A stretch of DNA of 64,000 nt from Dysidea avara (taxonomy: Eukaryota > Porifera > Demospongiae > Dictyoceratida > Dysideidae): positions 24,254,672 through 24,318,671 of the forward strand of contig NC_089277.1 of assembly GCF_963678975.1 (NCBI RefSeq), in the 5' to 3' direction. The notes under the pieces are model-generated. The model ran no database searches. It saw only the letters and a program-made list of their open reading frames with translations, and was not told where the DNA came from. Made by a program: the position numbers and the translations under genes. Of the stretch, positions 55,840-64,000 are shown piece after piece (within the stretch, counting starts at the first letter, position 1; every line of letters begins with the position of its first letter).

Positions 55840-56342
55840 ATGATTTATGGAACTTTCTAGTCGTGTAGCTTCACCATACACTAGGACTCGTAATTAACAA
55901 GCATTGCACGAACTATTAGCAGCCTGAACGCACACAAACTAGTTTAACAAAGTAACTCACGCGTATTTCACCATAGTTTGGCATAGTAGACGTTCATCGC
56001 GTCTTTTGGCAAGTTTTGCTCGCAACCCACAATCGATTTTATTGTGAGTCACATGGTGAAGTATTTCCGTGATATCTCCAGGATTTGTTCGTTTACATTA
56101 ACAAACGTAACAGCAACGTTACCTTCTCCCACCCATCATCGAAGCATTTAGGGATGTCTATAAAAGCAATCCAGTGGTAGAAATCGTATTGGCTGGGGCG
56201 ATTGATCGCTCAGCGCGGCGAGGCTATCAGCCTTCACCGGCTTTTGTGATTAGTCGTACTGGCGCGAGCCCCGTAGGCTATTAGCCTACATTAAGGCACG
56301 TGGGCAACTGTGCTTTATTTCCCACAAAGAGTACATTATTGT
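55840..56342. other. Noncoding, nothing recognised
   Basis: GC content is somewhat higher near 56160-56280. No gene. Confidence 0.4.
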
Positions 56343-56360
56343 ACTGCAAAGAGTGCTTTA

Positions 56361-56636
56361 TTGAACGAATAAAGCACTCTTTGTTTTGCGGTGCAATAAA
56401 GCACTGTTTGTGGTCAATGAAGCAGTTGGCCGGCTGAGAGTGTACTTTATGAAATTTAAAGTACACTTTCCTTTGATCTCTCCCACGCAAAGTTTTATAA
56501 TGAATGAATAAAGCACTCTTAGCGGTGCAATAAAACACTCTTTGTGGTCGATGAAGTAGTTGGCCGGCTGAGAGTGTACTTTATGACAATTAAAGTACAA
56601 TTTTCCCTTTGATCTCGCCCACGCAAAGTTCTATAA
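56361..56636. repeat. Tandem duplication of ~138-bp unit
   Basis: Two units (56361-56500 and 56501-56636) share ATAAAGCACTCTT, GTTGGCCGGCTGAGAGTGTA and CCCACGCAAAGTT blocks with some substitutions and indels. Open frames across it carry no domain. Confidence 0.8.
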
Positions 56637-57731
56637 AGTCCAAGGATCAAGAGAAAGGCCAATGTGGGGCAAAATCCTCCCTTGGTATGAAGCAAACTCA
56701 AACCTTTGTATGTTGACATGTTTGGGAAATAGTTGCTTTGGTGTTAAATTTTTGAGGTTAACTAGCTGACTATTTGTTTACATTATAATGGTACCCACAA
56801 ATACAACAATTTTTTACCAATAAGCTGAGTCATCACAACTAATTATAGTTATCAAGAGTAAAGACATAGTTAATTTCGGCATCATGACAAATAAGGAGTG
56901 CATCATTATCAGTTGAGTATTTATAGTAGTATCAGTTGAGTATTTATGGTAGTAATTAGTTCAGTATTTATAGTATATACTCGGTTGGTATCTTTAGTAA
57001 CTGAATCGTAATGCCGTATAAATATCATTAATTCTATGCCTATAAAAGCTGCACTTCAGCTAACTATAACCTGAAGTCTGCTATTATCCTTATTAAGCGG
57101 AACTTGGTTGATTGGTTCATTAATAAAAGCGATACCGAGCAGTAGCTACACTGGCCAGGTACGTAACTCAAGGTTGTCATTTGCACTGTGATTTATTGAT
57201 TAGCTACTTTATAAGCTAGGTTAGCTATATTTGACGTGTACAGGTGTAGCTGTAGCTACTGTATAGTTTTTTGACATTCAACAACAGAAAACACACCATG
57301 AAAAAAATACTAAATAGCTACATTGTAACTAAGAGTTCAAACACAATCTCGGGGTTTAGACAGCCCCGAGGCATCCCTTCTCCAGTAGTCAGTCGACTGA
57401 AGCTAGCTGGAAGCCTGGAACATGACCCTTACAGGATTGACCAGAGGAGGAACGCCTTATGCCCATGATGGCAACTTGGCAAGAACTAAAGAGACAGTGT
57501 AACCAGCTCATTACTCTATTACTCTGCAATAAGGTGTCTTCCACTTGAATGACAAGAGCCTGAAAAGGAATGCCAAGCGCGTTTATAACTAACACTCGCA
57601 CTGAGTTGAAGCACCCATGCGGTCTGAAGTGGAGAAGACGAATGGGCTGAAATTTCTATGATCAATCTCACGAATCCTGAGCGCCGTCAGTATGAGGTCG
57701 GAGAGACCTCGACGGTGCTTTGCATATTAGC
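56637..57731. other. Noncoding, nothing recognised
   Basis: A short repeat ATCAGTTGAGTATTTAT.GTAGT occurs around 56915-56970. No gene. Confidence 0.4.
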
Positions 57732-58020
57732 TACTGAGGTTTTCATCACAGTTCGAATCTGCGTGACGCTGTGCGTGAATGCGTAGCGGTTATCGTGATG
57801 GCACACTCAGCCTTTTGCCTTCACGCCAACCGCTACGCACTCACGCACGGCGTCACACAGATTTACTGAGGTTTTCACCAGCGTTCGAATCTGCGTGACG
57901 CCGTGCGTGAGAGCGTAACAGTTAGCGTGATTGCACACTCAGCCTTTTGCCATCACGCTAACCGGGTAAGCTCTCACGCACGGCGTCACGCAGATTCGAA
58001 CGCTGGTGAAAACCTCAGTA
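57732..58020. mobile_element. Two adjacent hairpin MITEs (ACTGAGGTTTTCA.CAGCG ends)
   Basis: The second (57864-58020) is a nearly perfect palindrome: ACTGAGGTTTTCACCAGCG to its complement at 58001-58019, passing through TCTGCGTGACGCCGTGCGTGA. The first (57732-57863) is a slightly diverged copy that lacks its outer right end and butts onto the second. Confidence 0.9.
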
Positions 58021-58026
58021 AATTAT

Positions 58027-58065
58027 TCAAACACACACACACGCACACGCACACACACACACACA
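58027..58065. repeat. AC microsatellite
   Basis: Run of about 18 CA units with two CG interruptions. Confidence 0.95.
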
Positions 58066-58251
58066 AAAATTGCATATAGTTCATCAGTCAGAAAGAGGGA
58101 GCTTTCCCTCACTCACAGCAAGAGAAAAGTCAGTGAGATCTTAATGAGGCCTACCAGCATTAGAACGACTTCCACGAAGAAAAATGATAGCCGAACGTAG
58201 TAGGGAAAAAGATGATCTGCAGCGAATAAAGATGATCATAACATTATATTG

Positions 58252-58480
58252 TTAATTCTTCTTTGTAGCAAGGAGTGAGGCTAATCTTTTGTAGGTGGTT
58301 TCTGCAGGCTTGCTCATTCCTCCCAAAGCTGAGAACACAAGAGGTGTAAATGATGCCCATTCAATTTCACGCACACGTTGTTCGTAAGTCCTACGCTTTT
58401 CTCGATCATGAGACTGAAAGCAACTGGCAAGAGAATTGCAGCGATTTGTGTTAGCGAACGCTGATGAAACTGAGGTTTTT
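58252..58480 (-). pseudogene. RLE-type retrotransposon C-terminal fragment
   Basis: The frame reads SLASCFQSHDREKRRTYEQRV, then REIEWASFTPLVFSALGGMS and TYKRLASLLATKKN. I recall this as the C-terminal end of non-LTR retrotransposon proteins with a restriction-like endonuclease in sponges and cnidarians (pattern KRR.YE.RV.E.E..SFTPLVFS..GG). The open frame runs on upstream into hairpin MITE sequence (58469-58587), which is an insertion, not part of the protein. Confidence 0.7.
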
Positions 58481-58774
58481 ATCAGCTTTCGAATCTGCGT
58501 GACGCCGTGTGTTATAGAGTACTGGTTAGCGTGATAGCAAAAAACTGAACGTGCAATCACGCTAACTGCAGCTACGCACTCACGCACGGCGTCTCACAGA
58601 TTCGACCGCTGGTGAAAACTTCAGTCCGGTAGCAGTTACCTATCGTGATTGCACACTCAGCCTTTTGCCGTCACGCTAACATGATAAGAATATGGGACAT
58701 AACGCTAACTGGACAAACTGGTACGCTCTTACGCACGGCGTCATGCAGATTTGAACGCTGATGAAAACCTCAGT
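58469..58774. mobile_element. Third and partial fourth copy of the 57732 hairpin MITE
   Basis: 58469-58624 is a complete palindromic copy with more mismatches. 58625-58774 is a right-half-like piece ending GAAAACCTCAGT with an internal insertion. They interrupt the retrotransposon remnant. Confidence 0.82.
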
Positions 58775-59234
58775 ACATGGCGGCGGTGGATGCATGATTA
58801 GCTACAAGGGGCCGCATAATGATTAAAAATTCTGACACCGAAAAAGTTGATTGAAACCGACAGCCCCAAAAATCCTGAAGCCTTTTAATGTCCAAGCGAT
58901 ACTAAAATTTTGTTATATTTAATAGCGGAATGTAATGAGAGGCGGATTCTCCACTTGGAGTGCTCAAAGATTTTTGCTTAGGCTCCTAGGCTATTATTAT
59001 TACTGGGCAGGCAGTGTTTACTGATTATTCCCAGGAGGGGAAAATTACAGGGGGGACATATGTTCAATTAGTTATTTACAAATGATTAGTTAGCTACAAA
59101 TGTTATCTAGAAATAATTTCTTATCAGTGATTTCAACTAATGAGGTTGATAATGAGTTCCAATCAATGATAGTTCTTAGAAAGTTTTTTTTACAATACAA
59201 ATTACTCTACAACTAAACTACAAACACAATTAAT
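58775..59234. other. Noncoding, nothing recognised
   Basis: No gene or clear repeat. Confidence 0.4.
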
Positions 59235-61107
59235 TTACAACAGGGGTTTGGGGAAAGGAAAATCAGAGTCCTCACACTGCAAAGACCAGTACCGTAAAAT
59301 CATACGGGCATTGTTCATCCATAAAGAAACTGAAAGTTGTTGTAACAAATGTTTACGAGCCTGTTTGGTTGATGCACCACTTCTGGCTGTGGTGCGTTCA
59401 GCGATGGTACGAAGGGTTTGAAGTGCAAATGGTGACCAAAAACCAAAAGTTTCTACAACAAGTAGGACAGAGTCACACCCTGCCTCCTCTACAACATCTT
59501 GATGTCTCTGGTCCTTGGCTAACTCACCAGCTGCAGCAGCTACCCCAGCACAAGAAGAAGAAAAAGAAATGTGAGAAGGCTGGGTAGTGCTACGAACAGA
59601 CACATCAAAATAAGCTGGACGACCATGCTGAAAATCAGGGTGGTACACATCACCTGGGCGAGAATTATCTTCATAAGAAACACGTTGTTCCTTCAAAACT
59701 CCTGAGTGACTCTGGGACAAAGCATGACAAACAATGTCAACTAGAGCATCATGGCAATGAATTCTCATAGGACCATGAGAACATTCTAGAAGATGGTCAC
59801 CAAATTGGTCAATGGAAGTAAGACACACACATAATGGGGAAAGTGGAAATAGAGGGATTCCGAGCCACAAACGAAGGCCAACAACAAACTCAGGACCAGG
59901 AATAGCCAGAGTAAGGGAGACTTGAGGAATAGCTTTGAGCCATCCACTGCTAGTACCAGATGAGTGAGAGAGAGCAGTAAGTCGAGCATGGTTTCGGATG
60001 TTGAAAGAAGCAAATAGTTGGTCATACTGATTTTGATCTAACAGAGCCTGTAAGTCTTGCTGGGTAGCAGAGGGAATAAAGATATCAGATGTAAACCTTT
60101 CAAAGGTAGCAACAGCATGTTCTTCATTTGGAAACACTAGATCATGAAAGTCCTGGGATAGAAGATGAGAAGCCAGGAGACGAACACTATTACATGAACC
60201 CAAAAAGGCCGCAGCAGTGGAAGAAAAGGATGAGTGCAAGCCCAGACCCCCCCAAGCGAAATGGTAAAGTGGCTTGGCACCAAGAATCATTAGGAAGACT
60301 ACATTGTATTATGCGACTTAGGCAAGATTTAAGATTAGAATCAAACTGTTCTAAAAAGGAGTGCAATATACAGAATGGCACTGTGCGCAAAAGATGAATG
60401 ATCTTGCAGCTTCCAAGGCAGCTGCATAGTAAATGAAGCTCGACTTGAGGGTCTTCTAAAATTGCAATGCTGTCTTGAGCAGCTGTAACCTTGGCTAAAC
60501 GAGAGAACAAGAACTGATCGAAAAAGTTGTCAGTTCCCCAAATAGGAGATCCCAAAAGCTCCAAACCTTCACCAGCTCGGTTGATAATGGTGGGAAATTC
60601 AGGGAAAGAGTCTCCAGAAAGCCAGAATAGTTCACACTTGGACAGATTTAAATGAAGACCAAATCGGGGACCATGAATTGAGAATGAATCTAAAAGCTTC
60701 AGTAAGGAAGATTTCGAACCAATAAATGTCCCATCATCTAAATACCACAGATGTAATTTGACTAAATCATGAAGCTTGACAAAATCAATAAACTGCAACA
60801 GAACTAAAGAAAAAAGCAAAGGGCCCAAAGGATCACCTTGTTGTACACCAGATGAGGCCATGATACGTCTAGAACCAAAACGAAGCTCAGCAGGTTGTGA
60901 GTAGCACCACTTAACCCAAGCAGAAATCTCTGGGAAATCTTCAGCAATTCGTTCGAAAAAAGCAGTACGACTACATTCATTGAAAGCGTTCTTCATGTCT
61001 ATTTTTAACAGAGCTAAGGAAGAGTCAGAAGCATGTTGGTAAATGTAATGACGAGTAACGTGGATAGCAGTCTCCAACCCCCACTTGACCGTAGGGGATA
61101 AAAACAC
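59235..61107 (-). pseudogene. Non-LTR retrotransposon: reverse transcriptase plus restriction-like endonuclease, frameshifted
   Basis: The upstream frame (60190-61107, open a little beyond its 5' end) has RT motif A LLKIDMKNAFN, motif B SGVQQGDPLGPLLFS and motif C WYLDDGT, with the catalytic Asp residues present. The downstream frame (59235-60290) continues with GLGLHSSFSSTAAAFLGS, a Cys/His cluster (DHLLECSHGPMRIHCHD), RPGDVYHPDF and YFDVSVRST, the pattern of a PD-(D/E)xK endonuclease of R2/CRE/NeSL-type elements, then a C-terminal QLSVSLWMNNARMIL. The frames meet at a run of seven G (minus strand, near 60247-60253), where one base gained or lost explains the break. The N-terminal region before motif A is short and altered, so the copy is 5'-truncated. 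Confidence 0.85.
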
Positions 61108-62499
61108 TAGGGAGATATGCTGTGGTGTTTGCGCTTGGGTGGATGAATGTGATATAGGGCTAAACTATAGCCAGAAATCACACATTGTTTACATAGCTTG
61201 CCCACTCAACTACTTAAAAATAGAAATCTTGACGTAAAACAATTGTATGATCCCTAAAGTACAGCTAAAAGTGATGTTATCGTAGTCAGGAATCGTAAAA
61301 TAAAATATAATGGCGCTACGGAAATTACAATTAAGCTCGCGTGATTTCTTTTTTATTTTAGTAGTAGAAGTCGAATTTTTACATTGGGAACCCTAGGTAT
61401 GATTACAATACAAAAAAACACAATGATTACTGTAGCTAGTAGCTATGAAATGCATGCATTTAGTTATTCTGCATTTTACTGGCTGTATGCAATATAACGC
61501 CAGCTATATTATTTCTCATGCACGGAGAATTTTAAAACTAATGGAAATAATTTTTATTTAGCATAGCCTTGTGCAGTACTCCCTGATGAGGATCTCAAAA
61601 ATACTCAGTTTTTTAAAAACCGTCATAGGATGGCGGACTTTAAAATAGGCAAAACTTTCTCCATATCTTTCCATTGAAAAAAGTCCCAAAAATAGCACAA
61701 TTGAACAAATGCTTATAACTAAGCTTTGCAATACCATTTTGAACTTCTGTTTTCTGTTATAAATACCTTAATACATGGACCACAGTGTAACATTACTTGT
61801 AAGATCCTCTGAATAAAGTACACCTCCATAGAAAACCACAAAATAGTTGCATGCATTAATTGCATTTAGCATCTTACGGATGGCAAAACAGCATACACAT
61901 GGTAAAGTGCAACCACTCTGTACCAGTCACCTCCACTCAAAAAGACAATGTGCATGCAAAGCAAGGAGTTGTACTGTTGATTTATAGCTGCTTAAATATA
62001 TGATTATTTTGTTCTTAATGTACAGCTCCTTGACAGCTACTAAAATGGTGCATCAAAGAGATGAGCTATTTGTGGTGCAAATTTGTTGACTTTTAGCATA
62101 GTAATATTGAAAACTACATGGACAAAATGCTCATCTTGCTGTAAATAACATGTGCTACATCGTTTCTTGCAAAGAGAACATAACATTGTGGTGGTTATAT
62201 TGCAAAATAATCTTATAATAGGCATAAAACTTCACACAAACATATTGATTTTGTAGCAGAAAACTAACTGCACTGTCATATTCCTTGACCCAGAAACCCT
62301 AATTGTTTGATCAATCACTCATATGGTAGCAAATTGATTGTGCCAACTCTCCAATGGAAGATTCATGGAGAAAATTTTATGCAACATTTACGGAATTCCG
62401 GAATCACCAACTTTAGTCGAGTGCATGCATAAAGTTGTTTTCTAATATAAATTAATGTACCACTCTGTGTGGGCAGTTCAAAGGCACCGCCAGTGCCAT
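61108..62499. other. Noncoding, nothing recognised
   Basis: AT-rich. No domain-bearing frames on either strand. Confidence 0.45.
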
Positions 62500-62650
62500 A
62501 ATTTGTATATTGCACTGCTGCAGACCGCAGCGAGTGCATTATAACTTATAACGCACTGGTTGTGGTTTTGTAGACCACAACGAGTGCATTATAAGTTATA
62601 ATGCACCGACCGCAGTGCAATATACAGATATTGCACTGGCTGCGATTTTG
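62500..62650. repeat. Nested hairpin with CGAGTGCATTATAA units
   Basis: TATATTGCACTGC near 62507 pairs with GCAGTGCAATATA near 62612. Inside, two versions of CGAGTGCATTATAACTTATAA.GCAC are placed in tandem and are self-complementary. Confidence 0.75.
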
Positions 62651-63382
62651 TGCAGCATAGCAGAAGTGCCGGTAGCGAAGACCACTACGACACCTCACCT
62701 AATAGGTGGAAGGACACTTCACAGATCACTCGAATTCTTTTATAGCCTGACATGTAAAGGTCGATTGTGGGCCATAACGTCACCAATACGTATAATGTTT
62801 ACAAGCAGCCAATGGCGATCGAAAAAGCCAACACGGGTGGTCACAACTCTAGTCTACATATATATAAACGTACTTATACACCTTACTAGTCTGGTGCCAT
62901 CTTAGCCCAGATTAAACTGTAGTCCACTTCGACAATGACTCAATAAAACAAATTATATTCTAAATAATACTAACCTTTACGTTCGATTGTGGTAACCAGT
63001 TTTGTCATGCCACCAGATTCGTGTTTAGCCAGTGTGAATAGTAAGAATTAGACTAGTATCGTTTAGTAGTTGGGTTTTGTTTACTTAAAACGTCTATTTA
63101 ACTACTTTTTTCGCTCGAGGGAATCACTATGGCGATTAGTCTGGTGCTTAGTCTATATGGCGATTGAGTGATCACGCTGGCATGTTGAGCACTACATAAT
63201 GAGAGTCGAATAGCGAATACAGGTTAGTGATATAACCCATAGCGTACTAGCTTTCAATATCTCAGGTGGCTGCAGTACTGCAGGGGGGACGTCATCGCAA
63301 CGTCCGGCTTGGTTACCCACAATCGATATTAGAAACCTGGCCTTTATAAGTGTTACAGCTGTCTTGTGAGTGGTACATAACA
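62651..63382. other. Noncoding, nothing recognised
   Basis: A short repeat AGTCTGGTGC appears near 62887 and 63138. No gene. Confidence 0.4.
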
Positions 63383-63495
63383 GTTATACAACGTGCACTC
63401 GTGCTCTGCCTGTATAAACGCACTTGCCTTCGGGCCTAATGGCCCTCAGGCTCGTGCGTTTATATCAGGCAGAGCACTCGTGGCCGTTGTATAAC
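63383..63495. repeat. Hairpin MITE, 113 bp
   Basis: GTTATACAACG at 63383 pairs with CGTTGTATAAC at 63485-63495, inward through CACTCGTGCTCTGCCTG and ATAAACGCAC to an apex around GGGCCTAATGGCCC. Confidence 0.88.
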
Positions 63496-64000
63496 TATAT
63501 AATGTAGTTAGCTGAGCTGAGCAATGTGCATACTAGCTCCGCAATCCAGTTTGTTTGCTTCTATGCTAATATCATTGAATGGTTGGAATATTGGGTGAAT
63601 ATTAGCATTGGACTGCTGTGTGATGAGATATAGGGCTGTATGCTGAAATAATTCAATAGATTTTAATGGAAATTATTGGTCTAGATGGGATTTACTGAAG
63701 GCATTGCTCTAGAATTAAGCTATTTGCAGAATAAATAATTTTCTCACTCATGTAAGCTTGATACATAGTTGAAAGCACTATGTCCATTTTTTTACCTGTA
63801 GACATGTTAAGAATAGTTTTAGTGGTTTATACAAGCAATTTGAGTTGGTCTATTTTATTAAAAAATGTAAAAATCACTAGCTAATTTTCCCTTTGATGAC
63901 ACTCTTCATGTTCCTAATTTTTTTATGACATTGTAATAGTTGTAACTTCAGTGTAGAAATACAGTATTGATCTGAATTTTTGGTAGATGTTGCATGTTAG
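63496..64000. other. Noncoding window end, nothing recognised
   Basis: AT-rich. No gene or repeat called. Confidence 0.4.

Noticed and set aside
56281..56719. Several overlapping minus-strand open frames with repeated wording
   Set aside because: Generated by a tandem DNA duplication. The repeats lie in different frames, so there is no sign of protein selection.
57750..57770. GTTCGAATCTGCG, like a tRNA T-loop
   Set aside because: It recurs in every copy of the hairpin MITE and is explained by the palindrome. No tRNA structure.

Overview
The window looks like animal nuclear DNA, most likely from a demosponge. It is AT-rich with very short introns (one is 47 bp). It is crowded with non-autonomous DNA transposons and LINE debris, and carries a metazoan NCK-type SH3/SH2 adaptor next to long single-exon genes for secreted beta-helix/multi-pass membrane proteins, a type I associate with sponge genomes. 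The species cannot be named from the sequence.

Layout. About 0.2-36.7 kb is a cluster of one membrane-protein family. Two copies are intact (2441-5995 and 33144-36698, both minus strand, both 1184 residues). Three are broken: a C-terminal scrap at 7558-8124, a 5'-truncated copy at 9931-11567, and a plus-strand copy at 23735-28340 interrupted by two MITEs and a LINE-bearing insertion. The first intact gene with its 3' flank (205-6000) and the plus-strand pseudogene with its 3' flank (23735-32018) form a large, old inverted segmental duplication.

Inside that cluster, 12659-20040 is a near-complete 7.4-kb DNA transposon flanked by a perfect 8-bp duplication (ATGCAGAA). Its 1.26-1.28-kb terminal inverted repeats each carry the same promoter, start codon and a set of short in-phase exon cassettes. 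The left repeat feeds a THAP-DDE transposase. The right repeat feeds a SAP-SWIM-YqaJ nuclease-OTU protease protein. The two genes converge in the middle. This is the most remarkable object in the window. The OTU fusion, the shared duplicated 5' gene halves and the 8-bp duplication with hAT-looking ends deserve follow-up.

From 20.1 to 26 kb lie LINE 3' fragments and a decayed repeat-family gene. From 36.7 to 46 kb there is mostly noncoding DNA with hAT-like, MULE-like and fold-back elements. The NCK-like gene is at 46321-47133. From 47 to 57.7 kb there are more TIR elements, including two nearly identical 0.65-kb copies in tandem at 54.2-55.7 kb whose third copy lies inverted at 6.6-7.3 kb. 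From 57.7 to 64 kb there are hairpin MITEs and a frameshifted non-LTR retrotransposon with a restriction-like endonuclease domain (59235-61107).

Only three host-type genes appear intact: the two beta-helix/membrane proteins and the NCK-like adaptor. The two transposon genes are nearly intact, with one in-frame stop and some small indels. No tRNA, rRNA or CRISPR was seen. Percent identities, expression and family assignments were judged by eye and are inference unless stated otherwise.
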